Origin: Micromonospora craniellae
Lineage (GTDB): Bacteria > Actinomycetota > Actinomycetes > Mycobacteriales > Micromonosporaceae
Direction: 5' to 3'
NCBI RefSeq assembly: GCF_014764405.1
Contig: NZ_CP061725.1
Span: 1,240,001 to 1,304,000, forward strand
DNA: 64,000 nucleotides
The notes under the pieces were generated by a model. It was given only the letters and a program-made list of their open reading frames with translations, was not told the DNA's origin and did no database searches. The translations under genes were made by a program, and so were the position numbers. Of the stretch, positions 26,839 through 35,946 are shown one piece after another (positions within the stretch are counted from its first letter, which is position 1; every line of letters begins with the position of its first letter).

Positions 26839-27858
26839 CTATCCGATGCCGATGGCGTCTCTCACCCGATCCAGCAACGGCCTGGTCTGCTTCCGGGCCT
26901 TGTCCGCACCGTGGGCGAGAAGGTCGTCCAGTTCGCTCCCCTGCGCCATCAGCGCCTCGTAACGCTCCCGAAGCGGCGCGAACTCGGCGACGAGCGCGTC
27001 AGCGAGATGCGCCTTGACCTCTCCCCAGCCCATCCCGCCGGCCGACAGCCGCGCCCGCGTGTCGGCGACCACGTCCACCTCGCCGAACCGCTCAAGCAGC
27101 TTGAACACCGCAGCCGAGTCCGGGTCCTTCGGTTCCTCCACCGGCACGCTGTCAGTCGGGATACGCCGCACCAGTTTCCGCAGGCTGGGCTCTGGCGCGA
27201 ACAAGGGGATCGTGTTGCCGTACGACTTACTCATCTTGCGACCATCGGTGCCGGGCAGGGTGTGCGCCGACCCCTCGTCAGGAATGACAGCAGTGGGGAT
27301 CTTGAACTTGAACCGGTCTCCGTAGACGGCGTTGAAACTGCCAGCGATGTCTGCCGCGTACTCGACGTGCTGGACCTGGTCGCGACCGACAGGCACCACG
27401 TCGGCGTCCATGATGAGGATGTCGACCGCCATCAGCACCGGGTAGTTGAACAGGCCCATGTTCACACCGGCGTCAAGATCATCCTTGCCGGCTTCCCGGT
27501 TGCGGTCACGCGCCGCTTTGTAGGCGTGCGCCCGGTTCATCAGGCCCTTGCCGGCCATACACGCCAGGATCCAGTTCAGCTCGAAGATCTCCGGGACATC
27601 CGACTGGCGGTAGAACGTGGTGCGATCCGGGTCGAGTCCGGCCGTCAGCCAGGTGGCCGCCACGGAGCGGGTGTAGTGCTGCATCAGCTCACGATCGCGG
27701 ATCGTCGTCAGCGCGTGATAGTCAGCGATGAAGTACAGCGACTCGTAACTGTCAGCCAAACGCAGAGCCGGCAGGATCGCGCCGATGTAGTTGCCCAGAT
27801 GCGGCTCACCGGTCGGCTTGATGCCGGTCAGCGATACCCTTCGCGCCGTCGAACCCAT
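26839..27858 (-). CDS. trpS: Tryptophanyl-tRNA synthetase
   Basis: 339 aa from ATG 27858. A class I synthetase with the HIGH-type motif in GIKPTGEPHLGNYIGA and the signature GRKMSKSYGNTIPLF. It charges tRNA-Trp. The long ITxG-type start and LADSYESLYFIADYHALTTI belong to the TrpRS branch that differs from the E. coli/B. stearothermophilus type. Actinomycetes often carry two TrpRS genes, one of which resists TrpRS inhibitors, so this could be the second copy; that cannot be decided from one window. Full length with no lesions. Confidence 0.93.
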   Translation of the reverse strand: MGSTARRVSLTGIKPTGEPHLGNYIGAILPALRLADSYESLYFIADYHALTTIRDRELMQHYTRSVAATWLTAGLDPDRTTFYRQSDVPEIFELNWILACMAGKGLMNRAHAYKAARDRNREAGKDDLDAGVNMGLFNYPVLMAVDILIMDADVVPVGRDQVQHVEYAADIAGSFNAVYGDRFKFKIPTAVIPDEGSAHTLPGTDGRKMSKSYGNTIPLFAPEPSLRKLVRRIPTDSVPVEEPKDPDSAAVFKLLERFGEVDVVADTRARLSAGGMGWGEVKAHLADALVAEFAPLRERYEALMAQGSELDDLLAHGADKARKQTRPLLDRVRDAIGIG

Positions 27859-27898
27859 GGGCACGACATTACCGTGAGCCGCCTTCGATCTTCCGTCC

Positions 27899-28498
27899 TC
27901 ATCGGCTGTCGGCGCGTACCGAAATGCTGTTGTTGGTATCGGCAAGGCCGAGCAACGACGGCAACTCCGCCAGGTCCCCGAAAGTTCGGACCGACCCTGA
28001 CGTGGAGCCATCGGGCGCGTACCGCAGGACGCGCATTCCTGCGCTGCGTGCAGCCACCACTCCCGACTCGCTGTCCTCGACGACGACGCAGCGGGCAGGT
28101 GGTACGCCCATCCTGGACGCCGCCAGCAGGAAGAGATCAGGAGCAGGTTTGCCATGCGCGACCTCGGCGGCCGTGAAGATCCGGCCCTCGAAGTACGGCG
28201 CCAGGCCACAGACGCCCAGGGTCAACGCGACCTTCTCGGGACGTCCGTTCGACGCCACGCAGAAAGGAACACGAAGCTGCTGCAGCAATGCAGCGACCCC
28301 GGGCACCGGGGCCACCTCGGCACGCAGCGCGGTATCCACCACGACCGTCAGTGCGTCGAACCAACCGGTGGGCACGGCACCGCCCAGGCGATCGGCGATC
28401 AGCCGGGCCGCCACTGCTTGATCGAGACCGGCGAACGCCGTGGCGCACTCCTGGTCGGTGATCTGGATACCCAGGTGCCGCATCCGGTCGGCGAGCAC
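27899..28498 (-). pseudogene. HAD-family phosphatase lacking its first catalytic motif
   Basis: 199 aa resembling beta-phosphoglucomutase/6-phosphogluconate phosphatase-type HADs. Motif II is in FCVASNGRPEKV, the motif III lysine in AEVAHGKPAPDLFLLAA and motif IV in CVVVEDSESGVVAA. The nucleophile motif DxDGxLxDSE that should precede residue 1 is missing. The frame upstream reads ISRTPWWLVARRV, where WWLVARRV is plausible HAD sequence but the preceding residues are not. The gene was therefore truncated at about 28,515, close to the tRNA scar, and should be inactive. Confidence 0.7.
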
Positions 28499-28543
28499 CC
28501 GGCGAGCGACCAGCCACCACGGCGTACGCGAAATAGGCCCCGA

Positions 28544-28561
28544 CTGGCAGAGTTCTGCCAG
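28544..28561 (-). terminator. Hairpin downstream of the tRNA-Lys 3' fragment
   Basis: CTGGCAGA, GT, TCTGCCAG is a perfect 8-bp stem, 18 bases beyond the tRNA 3' end on the minus strand. It could be the original terminator of the tRNA gene; no T run follows. Confidence 0.4.
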
Positions 28562-28578
28562 GTCAGGGCCTTGCTGCT

Positions 28579-28623
28579 TGGTGCGCCGCCAGGGACTCGA
28601 ACCCCGAACCCGCGGATTAAGAG
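28579..28623 (-). other. tRNA-Lys 3' fragment: putative attachment site (att) of an integrated element
   Basis: On the minus strand the 45 bases run from the anticodon loop (CTCTTAATC, anticodon CTT) through the T arm (GGTTCGGGGTTCGAGTCCC) to the acceptor stem and CCA. The 5' half of a tRNA is absent. Isolated tRNA 3' ends are left by tyrosine integrases that use them as attB. The 3' end points left, so the chromosome should continue to the left and the element lie to the right, with the full tRNA-Lys beyond this window. Confidence 0.75.
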
Positions 28624-28956
28624 GTTGATCTTGGTCGAGTCGTCTGGTCCAACGAGGTCACTTGGGTCCATCTGTTCGCGGTCAGGCCCCAGCTTCACGG
28701 GACGGCGTCCGGCCCAGTCCGTCGCGCGCTGGCCCCGTCCCATCGCGCCCGAGCACCCATGGAGACACCACGTGGATCATGACAACCAGCTGGCCAAGGA
28801 TCACGGTAGGCCCTGGGCCATGCTCGCGCAGAATCACTCACACGGACCGGGCCCACTCCTCACTCACCGATCCGGGGGTCACGCGTGCCTGAACGTCCTA
28901 CAACGACGGTCGGTCGAGCCATGCCCCGACGCAAGGTCGGCACCTAGAGTGTTGCG
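28624..28956. other. Intergenic region right of the att site
   Basis: 333 bases with no credible gene. It should hold the promoter of the DUF429-to-helicase operon; I could not pick out a convincing -35/-10 pair. Confidence 0.4.
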
Positions 28957-29739
28957 GTGCTGACCCTCGGCGTCGACCTCGCAGCGGCGGACAAACGTAC
29001 GGCGATGGCGACCATCGAATGGCTGTCGGACCGCGCAGTGGTTCGAAACCTGGTCCTGGACGTGGGCGATGCCCAGATCGTCAAGGCCAGCCAGGACGCG
29101 GACAAGGTCGGGTTGGACTGCCCACTCGGCTGGCCCGAACCCTTCGCCGCGCTCGTCACGGCCCACCGGTCCGGCCACGTCACCGTCGCCGACGGCGATG
29201 CCGCACAGTGGCGGCGTCGTCTGGCCTACCGGGTGACCGACGAGGTGGTACGCGAGACGACCGGCATCATTCCGCTCAGCGTGGCCGCGGACCGCATCGC
29301 TCATGCCGCTTTCCGATGTGCCGGGCTGTTGGCGATGCTGGCCGCCGCCGACCAGGACGTCGACCGGTGCGGCGACGGCAGAATCGTCGAGGTGTACCCG
29401 GCCGCGGCCCTGTTCCGTTGGGGGTTGGCCTACCGCGGTTACAAGGGACGGGGCCAGAAGACGCAGCATGCCGACCTCGTGACCGCGCTCTGCGCGGCCG
29501 CACCCTGGCTGGAACTGGGCGCTTCCGAGGCGCTGTGTCGCCGCAGCCACGACGCCTTCGACGCGGTCGTCGCGGCCCTCAACGCGCGTGCCGCCGCCAT
29601 AGGCAGGGCGACCCGACCCGACGACGAGCAGCGGCAGGTCGCAGGGGTCGAGGGCTGGATCGCCCTGCCCACGGGGCCGCTCAGCGACCTTGTCGACGGC
29701 GCCGAAGCGGGCGGGAGGCGTCCATGGCCTCGGGGCTGA
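28957..29739 (+). CDS. DUF429 family predicted nuclease
   Basis: 260 aa from GTG 28957. The start LTLGVDLAAADKRTAMATIE and the later VGLDCPLGWPEPFAA, VYPAAALFRWGL and RRSHDAFDAVVAALNARAAA are the conserved DUF429 blocks. Their acidic residues (GVDLA, GLDCP, DAFDA) suit an RNase H-like metal site. The family is predicted to be a nuclease but is not well characterised. Its 3' end overlaps the DUF6361 gene by 16 bases, tying it to the helicase/PLD operon. It may be an extra effector or a passenger. Confidence 0.85.
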   Translation: MLTLGVDLAAADKRTAMATIEWLSDRAVVRNLVLDVGDAQIVKASQDADKVGLDCPLGWPEPFAALVTAHRSGHVTVADGDAAQWRRRLAYRVTDEVVRETTGIIPLSVAADRIAHAAFRCAGLLAMLAAADQDVDRCGDGRIVEVYPAAALFRWGLAYRGYKGRGQKTQHADLVTALCAAAPWLELGASEALCRRSHDAFDAVVAALNARAAAIGRATRPDDEQRQVAGVEGWIALPTGPLSDLVDGAEAGGRRPWPRG

Positions 29740-30959
29740 GTTGGCTGGACACGTCTCGCGAGGATCAGCAACGCATGCGTGAGTTGCTCAAGCTCTTCAG
29801 CGACACGCAGAGCCGGGACGAGCTGGGCGTCGGTCAGGTCCGCGACGCGTTCAGCGACCTGCTGTTTCCCGGCACGTCGGTCCTGCAGAACCGGGCACGG
29901 TACCTGTTGATCGTGCCCTGGTGCTACCAGGAGGCGCAGAAGCGTGGGCTACGCGGTGACCGCCTCGCCGCGCGGGTCGACCGCAACGAGCGGAAGGTGA
30001 TCGCCGCTCTACTGCGCGGCAGCGACACGGAGGGCATGATCGGCAGTCGTGCCGGAGTCGGGGTTCGCACCCTGCCCTCGAACATCTACGCCGTTGCTCT
30101 TCAGGAGTACGGCATCCGCAGCGGTGCGGATGACACGGCACCGGACCGACGGCTGGTATCCCGGCTGGCCGAGGCTGATGAGCTGACCGAGCGGTCACGC
30201 AGCAGCTGGATTCCGACCCTGCCCGGGGCACCGGCGAACTTTCCGCAGGAGGTCGAGGGTGGGCTTAGGTTACACCCGGACGAGGCCCGTTGGCTGCGCG
30301 AGCGGATCATCGCTGCGGTTCCCGGCACCCTGCTGGCGTACCTGCTCAAGCCCGCGCATCGCCCTGGGTCGGAGGGCGATGCGCCGTGGGACGAGCCGGC
30401 GGCGCTGGCCGCGCCGGAGCCGATCGGTTCCCTGGTTCGGGACGCGCAGCGCTTCTCGCTGGCCATGCATGGTGCGGCGCTGTTGTACAACCTGCTCGTC
30501 GCCGAGCGGTACGAGCGGGCGGGCCTGTCCGAGCACGAACAGCCGACGGCTCGCTACCGCGACAGGCTGTCGGCATGGAGCGATCGGGTGTCGGCGGAGC
30601 AGAGCCTTAAGGGCTGGGATCGGTCGGGGATGTGGACGCTGCTGATCGAGAAGAATCCCCGGATCAGCACGAACGTCAGGGCCCGGCAGTTCATCGAGCG
30701 GTGGCTCGACGCGGTGACCAGCGGGGCTGCCGGCGAGGCGATCAGCGACCCGGCCCTGCGGGATCTCGTCGGCGAGCGGGAGCGGTCGGTGAAGAAGGGC
30801 CAGTCGCGGTTGGTCAACGACAAGTTGTTGCGTACGTGGAGTGGCGCGTCGGGCAGTCGACGGCTGGTGTTCCGTTGGCCGCAGGTCCGCCGGATCCTCA
30901 CCGACATCCACGACGGTTGCGCTGCTGGTCCTTCGGAGGCTGCCGGTGCTCGCGCCTGA
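29724..30959 (+). CDS. DUF6361 family protein of a helicase/PLD defence operon
   Basis: 411 aa from ATG 29724, after GGGAGG. The first ~60 residues (LSWLDTSREDQQRMRELLKL, then DELGVGQVRDAFSDLLFPGT and RARYLLIVPWCY) are the conserved DUF6361 N-terminus. The rest is helical with no nuclease motif I can see. The family is known mainly from its linkage to PLD-like and helicase genes, exactly as here. The downstream PLD gene begins inside its last codons. Its role is probably recognition or scaffolding, which is inference. Confidence 0.85.
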   Translation: MASGLSWLDTSREDQQRMRELLKLFSDTQSRDELGVGQVRDAFSDLLFPGTSVLQNRARYLLIVPWCYQEAQKRGLRGDRLAARVDRNERKVIAALLRGSDTEGMIGSRAGVGVRTLPSNIYAVALQEYGIRSGADDTAPDRRLVSRLAEADELTERSRSSWIPTLPGAPANFPQEVEGGLRLHPDEARWLRERIIAAVPGTLLAYLLKPAHRPGSEGDAPWDEPAALAAPEPIGSLVRDAQRFSLAMHGAALLYNLLVAERYERAGLSEHEQPTARYRDRLSAWSDRVSAEQSLKGWDRSGMWTLLIEKNPRISTNVRARQFIERWLDAVTSGAAGEAISDPALRDLVGERERSVKKGQSRLVNDKLLRTWSGASGSRRLVFRWPQVRRILTDIHDGCAAGPSEAAGARA

Positions 30960-32697
30960 CTCCCGCGCGCTGTTGCTCGACTCGTTGCGCCCACCGCCGG
31001 GGGCGCGGTTGTGCCGGGCGGCGGCGTTGACGTTCACCCTGGATCTGGAGAGTCTGCTGGTCGCACCGTTGGCGTTCGCCGCGCATGGCCTGCGGGAGTC
31101 GGCGGACCCGATCGCGGTCATGGAGGGTGTACGGCGCTGCGCGGACCGCATCGACGTGTTCTGTCAGGCGGGGCAGATCGTGGTGCCGTCAGGGGCGTCG
31201 GCGCTGTTGGCGTTCGTCGAGCCCATGGTGCACGAGGTGCACCGCCCCAAGCCGGGTCACCTGTTCCACCCGAAGCTGTGGGCGCTGCGGTTCATCGACG
31301 ACACGACGGGAGAGGTGTCGCTGCGGCTGCTGGTGCTCAGCCGCAATCTGACCAAGGATCGCGGCTGGGACGTGTGCCTTCGGTTGGATGGCGTGCCCGG
31401 CACCCGCCCGAGGGCGGACAACCGGCCTCTGGCTGACCTTCTGCGGTATGCGGTGCGGCTGGCGGTCACGCCGCTACCGGCCGCCCGGCACGCGGCGATC
31501 GAGGCGCTGTGCGAGGACCTGCGGCGCGCCGATTGGGAATTACCTGAAGACGCCCGAAGCATGGTCTTCCACGCCCTCGGGGTGCCTGGTAGCCGCCCGC
31601 CGGACTTCGCGGGGACGCGTCACCTGGTCATATCGCCGTTCTGCACGCCGGGTGGACTGAACCGGTGCGCACCCAGCGGCATGCTGTCGGTGGTAAGCCG
31701 GCAGGAGGCGCTCGACCGTCTGCCCGAGGAGAGCCTGACAGGTGCCGAGGCGTTCGTGGTCAGCGCCTTGGCCGGTCTGCCCGCCGAGGAGGCGCCGCCG
31801 GGTCAGGAGGTGCTGCACGGTCTGCACGCGAAGGTGTACGTGGTGGAGAAGGGCCATCAGGCGCGGGTCCTGCTCGGCTCGGCGAACGCCACCGACGCGG
31901 CGTTCGGCGGCAACGTCGAGTTGCTGGTGGAGCTGATCGGCAGCCGGAACCGGTGGGGGACCAACGCACTCCTCGGCCCCGACGCGGGTTTCCGGGAGAT
32001 CCTCGAACGGCACGAACGCCGAGACGTCACCGAGCCGGAGCCCGACACCGGTTTGCTACGCGACCTCATCCGTGACATCGCCGCATTACCCATGTCAGCC
32101 ACCGTCACGACCTCAGCCGTCGGGTACGAAATCCGGCTCGACTCGCAGGAATCCGTTCCTGAGGTCACGGGTGTACGGATCACCGTGCAGTTGCACACGC
32201 GCCGTGGTGAAGCGGTGTCGCTGGTTCCGGGGCAGCCGGTGTCCGCGGTGTTCGTCGGGCTCGCGCTGGCCGATATCACCCCTTTCGTCCTGGTGGTCGC
32301 CGAAGACCGTACAGGCCGGGAACAGACCGTCGTTCTCGCCACCCTGATCGGTGACCCGGCCCATCGGCTTGACCACGTCCTCGCCCAGCAGATCGACACG
32401 CCCGAGAAGTTCCTGCGGTTCCTGTTGTTGATGCTCGGCCTCGGCACCGAGGCTGCCGCCGCCGTGAGCGGCGACGCTGGCGGGCAGGGCGTCTGGCGTA
32501 CCGGCGGCACCGGCATCCTCGAACTGCTACTCAATGCTCTCGTGGACCGCCCGGAGCAGCTCGACGACCTGGCCCGGTTGGTCGCCCGTATCGAAGCCGA
32601 CGGCGACAGCAGGCGGCTGCTGCCGCCCGGATTCACCGAGCTGTGGCGGGTCATCGACCAGGCGCGGGACGCGAGGGCAGAGGCGGTGGGCCGGTGA
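30946..32697 (+). CDS. Phospholipase D-like nuclease of the helicase/PLD operon
   Basis: 583 aa from GTG 30946, chosen because GGAGG lies 6 bases upstream; the start overlaps the DUF6361 stop by 14 bases. Two PLD half-sites are visible. The first is HLFHPKLWALRF (H108, K110) followed by VLSRNLTKDRGWDV. The second is LHAKVYVVEKG (H294, K296) followed by VLLGSANATDAAF. HxK followed by an S/G-N element is the HKD-nuclease pattern, and two copies make one active site. The C-terminal ~200 residues are unassigned. The gene couples by GTGA to the helicase. PLD plus helicase pairs degrade invading DNA or RNA in several anti-phage systems. Confidence 0.88.
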   Translation: MLAPDSRALLLDSLRPPPGARLCRAAALTFTLDLESLLVAPLAFAAHGLRESADPIAVMEGVRRCADRIDVFCQAGQIVVPSGASALLAFVEPMVHEVHRPKPGHLFHPKLWALRFIDDTTGEVSLRLLVLSRNLTKDRGWDVCLRLDGVPGTRPRADNRPLADLLRYAVRLAVTPLPAARHAAIEALCEDLRRADWELPEDARSMVFHALGVPGSRPPDFAGTRHLVISPFCTPGGLNRCAPSGMLSVVSRQEALDRLPEESLTGAEAFVVSALAGLPAEEAPPGQEVLHGLHAKVYVVEKGHQARVLLGSANATDAAFGGNVELLVELIGSRNRWGTNALLGPDAGFREILERHERRDVTEPEPDTGLLRDLIRDIAALPMSATVTTSAVGYEIRLDSQESVPEVTGVRITVQLHTRRGEAVSLVPGQPVSAVFVGLALADITPFVLVVAEDRTGREQTVVLATLIGDPAHRLDHVLAQQIDTPEKFLRFLLLMLGLGTEAAAAVSGDAGGQGVWRTGGTGILELLLNALVDRPEQLDDLARLVARIEADGDSRRLLPPGFTELWRVIDQARDARAEAVGR

Positions 32698-35600
32698 AGC
32701 GGTACGACGCGGGGCCGGTCATGGCCGGCCTGAAGGACTTCCAGCGTGCCACCGTCGCGCATGTCGTCGACCGGTACTTCGGTGCCGACCCGACCCGCCG
32801 GTTCCTGGTCGCCGACGAGACCGGGCTCGGTAAGAGCGTCGTGGCCAGGGGTGTCATCGCCGAGACCCTGCAGCGGCTGCAGGACGACGACAGCGTGGAA
32901 CGGGTCGACGTCATCTACGTCTGCTCCAACCAGGACGTCGCCCGGCAGAACATCGACCGGCTGCGGGTCACCGCCGACAAGATCGTCACCCTGTCCAGCC
33001 GGCTCACCCTGCTCGCCAAGTACGCACATCGGCTCAACGCCGCGACCGCCACCACCGGCAAGCCGATCAATCTGATCGCTTTCACCCCGGGCACCTCCTT
33101 CGACCAGGGCTGGCGGACCGGTGCCGTGGAGGAGCGGGCGCTGATCTTCCTGCTCCTCGAACAGGCCCACTCGTGGGGCGGCTGGCGAACCGGAGCCGCG
33201 CTACGCGCGTTGCAGGCGACCGTCGCCACCCCTGAACGCTTCGAGGAGCAGTGCGACAGGCTCTGGGAGCAGCTCGAAGGAGAGATCGACCCGACGATCG
33301 CCGAGGGGTTCCTGCGTCGTGCCCGCCACGGCGGCCTGCTCGACGAGTTCGACGCGCTACTCGACGGCATCGGTCGACGCCCCGCCCTGCCCGACGCGCT
33401 GCGGGAGAAGGCCCGCACACTCACCGGTGCTTTGCGAACGGCGCTGGCCACCGCCGGGGTCGAGGTCCTCGACCCGGACCTGGTCATCCTCGACGAGTTC
33501 CAGCGCTTCCGGGAGCTCCTCGACCCGGACGGTGGCGATAGCGCGGAACTCGCCCGGCACCTGTTCGATCATCGAGCCGCCCGAGTGCTGCTGCTGTCGG
33601 CCACCCCGTACAAACCGTTCACCTTCGCCGAGGAGGCTGGTGCCGGCGAGGACCACTACCGCGACTTCCGGCAGGTCCTGCGCTTCCTCACCGACGACGA
33701 GTGCTGGCACGCCGACGTGACGAAGACCTTCGAGGCGTACCGGGACGCCCTGGTCCGCGGCGAACCCTGCGGCGACCTACGCGACCGGCTGCGCGCCCTG
33801 TTGTTGCGGGTCATGTGCCGCACCGAACGGCCCGCGCTGGGCCAGGACGGGATGCTGAGCGAACACCTCGACCTGGCCGACGACCTCGACCCCCGTGACG
33901 TGCGCGGCTACGTGGCGATGCGCCGGGTCGCCGACGCCGTCGACGCACGGATGTCGGTTGAGTACTGGAAGTCCGCCCCCTACTTCCTGAACTTCCTCGA
34001 CGGCTACCAACTCGGCGACAAGGTCCGAAAAGCGCTCGACGGCAAACCGGACCCCGACGTCACCGCGCTGCTGGCCACCGCGCAGCTACTCGACGCCGAC
34101 ACGATCAACCGACGAGAACCCGTCGATCTCGGCAACGGCCGGCTACGGCGACTCGCCGCGGACACCGTCGACCGGGGCTGGTGGCGACTGCTGTGGCTGC
34201 CCCCGTCCCTGCTGTACCACACTCTCGACGAACCGTTCGCCACCGCGGCGGCCGAAGGCATCACCAAGCGGCTGTTGTTCTCCTCCTGGAACGCCACCCC
34301 CACCGCGGTGGCCGGATTACTCAGCTACGAAGCCGAACGCCGGCTCGGCGGCCACGGGGAGGGACACCGGCACCTCGACTACCGCACCGAGAACAGCCGC
34401 CCAGCGGCAATGAGCGTCCTGGCACTCTTCTGGCCCCATCCCGCTCTGGCCGCGCTGTGCGATCCGCTGGCCCTGGCCCGGCAGCGACCGGACGAGACTG
34501 CGCCGCTGGCCGTGTTCGAACGCGAGGTGCGGGAACGGTTGCTCGCGCACGCCTCCACCGATACGGCGGTCGCCGAAGCGAGCCCGGCTGAGCCGTGGGA
34601 ACTGGTCTTCCGGTGGCCAGGCGCCGACCCCGGCCCGGACGACGCCGCTGCCGCCCTGGGTACCTCCGCCGACGAGCAGACAACGGCCACCGGCCTAGAT
34701 CGGCACGTGGAGCGAGCTCGTGAGCTGGCCAGCAACGCCCGCTACCCGACAGCAGACCATCTCCACGGTCTGCTCGGCAGCGTCGCGGAGATCGGCATGC
34801 ACGGGCCGGGCAACATCGTCTGGCGGGCCCTGTCCCGACTGATCCACCCCGACGACGCGGTCACCTCCGCAGGGCACTGGCGCGCCGCGGCGGTACTGGC
34901 CAACGGACTGCGGTCCCTGTTCAACCGGCCGGAATCCGCCCAACTGCTCGACAGCCTGTCGATGGGCCCGGTCTACTGGCAGGCGGTACTGCGCTACTGC
35001 GCCGCCGGCGATCTGCAAGCCGTCCTCGACGAGCACCTGCACACCCTGCGCAGCGGGGCCGCCGACATCTGCCTCGACGACGAGGAAGTCTGCCGGCTGG
35101 CCGACGAGGCACGGCAAGCAATCGCCAGCCGACCATCGACGTACGAAGCCTTCGACCCGCGTCATCCCGACGAGCGGATCAAACTGCCCGGCCGGTTCGC
35201 GCTGCGCTACGGCGGCCGCGGCGAAGAACAATCCCAGGCCGACCGCAAAGCAGTCGTACGTCGGGCCTTCAACAGCCCGTTCTGGCCGTTCGTTGTCGCC
35301 ACGACCAGCGCCGGCCAGGAAGGCATCGACTTCCACCAATGGTGCTCGGCCGTCGTGCACTGGAACACCCCCGCCAACCCCGTCGACTTCGAACAACGCG
35401 AGGGCCGAGTGCACCGCTTCGGCGGACACGCCGTACGCCGCAACATCGCCGCCGCACACCGCGCCGCTGCCCTGCGCTCCCCCGAGCCAGACGTGTGGAA
35501 GGCCCTGTACGACGCGGCACGAGCAGAATCCGGAGAGCTCGGCGACTTCGCCCCGTACTGGGTGTTCCCCGGCCGGGCAAAGATCGAACGGCACGTCCTG

Positions 35601-35789
35601 CCGTACCCCCTCAGCCGCGACCAAGCGAAACTCGACCGGCTCAAATCCGACCTGGCGATGTACCGGCTGGCGTTCGGCCAACCACGGCAGGAAGACCTCC
35701 TCAACCTGCTCCGACGTCACACCACCGACAGGACCAACACGACCGAAATCCTGAACCTACGACCGGCCCCCGAAAGACTGCCTCAGTGA
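32694..35789 (+). CDS. SF2 (SNF2/DEAD-like) helicase of the helicase/PLD operon
   Basis: 1,031 aa from GTG 32694, overlapping the PLD stop. Motif I is VADETGLGKSVVARG (K about 47); motif II is LVILDEFQRF (DEFQ, about residue 267); motif III is LLLSATPYK. The second RecA domain ends with SAGQEGIDFHQWCSAVVHWN then VDFEQREGRVHRFGGH. A ~450-residue insert separates the two RecA lobes. Likely the motor that translocates on invading nucleic acid for the PLD nuclease. The three-gene set DUF6361-PLD-helicase resembles, from memory, the Azaca anti-phage system (zacABC); this needs a profile search. The gene converges on the caspase-ATPase gene. Confidence 0.88.
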   Translation: MKRYDAGPVMAGLKDFQRATVAHVVDRYFGADPTRRFLVADETGLGKSVVARGVIAETLQRLQDDDSVERVDVIYVCSNQDVARQNIDRLRVTADKIVTLSSRLTLLAKYAHRLNAATATTGKPINLIAFTPGTSFDQGWRTGAVEERALIFLLLEQAHSWGGWRTGAALRALQATVATPERFEEQCDRLWEQLEGEIDPTIAEGFLRRARHGGLLDEFDALLDGIGRRPALPDALREKARTLTGALRTALATAGVEVLDPDLVILDEFQRFRELLDPDGGDSAELARHLFDHRAARVLLLSATPYKPFTFAEEAGAGEDHYRDFRQVLRFLTDDECWHADVTKTFEAYRDALVRGEPCGDLRDRLRALLLRVMCRTERPALGQDGMLSEHLDLADDLDPRDVRGYVAMRRVADAVDARMSVEYWKSAPYFLNFLDGYQLGDKVRKALDGKPDPDVTALLATAQLLDADTINRREPVDLGNGRLRRLAADTVDRGWWRLLWLPPSLLYHTLDEPFATAAAEGITKRLLFSSWNATPTAVAGLLSYEAERRLGGHGEGHRHLDYRTENSRPAAMSVLALFWPHPALAALCDPLALARQRPDETAPLAVFEREVRERLLAHASTDTAVAEASPAEPWELVFRWPGADPGPDDAAAALGTSADEQTTATGLDRHVERARELASNARYPTADHLHGLLGSVAEIGMHGPGNIVWRALSRLIHPDDAVTSAGHWRAAAVLANGLRSLFNRPESAQLLDSLSMGPVYWQAVLRYCAAGDLQAVLDEHLHTLRSGAADICLDDEEVCRLADEARQAIASRPSTYEAFDPRHPDERIKLPGRFALRYGGRGEEQSQADRKAVVRRAFNSPFWPFVVATTSAGQEGIDFHQWCSAVVHWNTPANPVDFEQREGRVHRFGGHAVRRNIAAAHRAAALRSPEPDVWKALYDAARAESGELGDFAPYWVFPGRAKIERHVLPYPLSRDQAKLDRLKSDLAMYRLAFGQPRQEDLLNLLRRHTTDRTNTTEILNLRPAPERLPQ

Positions 35790-35839
35790 CAGACCAAACC
35801 AGCCGGCTTCCTTGACCAGCGGACTTCACAGCATGCAGC

Positions 35840-35852
35840 GGGGCGAAGCCCC
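35840..35852. terminator. Short hairpin between convergent genes
   Basis: GGGGC, GAA, GCCCC in the 157-base gap between the helicase and the STAND ATPase. It is symmetric and could serve either strand, but is short. Confidence 0.3.
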
Positions 35853-35946
35853 ACTGGACGAGCAGCTTCAACACTAACGTCCGCACAGGATCACCAGGTC
35901 AGCCCCAGGAGTCTTGGAGTGAACCGCCTGACAGTCGTCGGGGACG

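Noticed and set aside
26911..28176. 421-codon plus-strand frame across trpS and the HAD gene
   Set aside because: Runs through two recognisable minus-strand genes and shows no protein-like motif.
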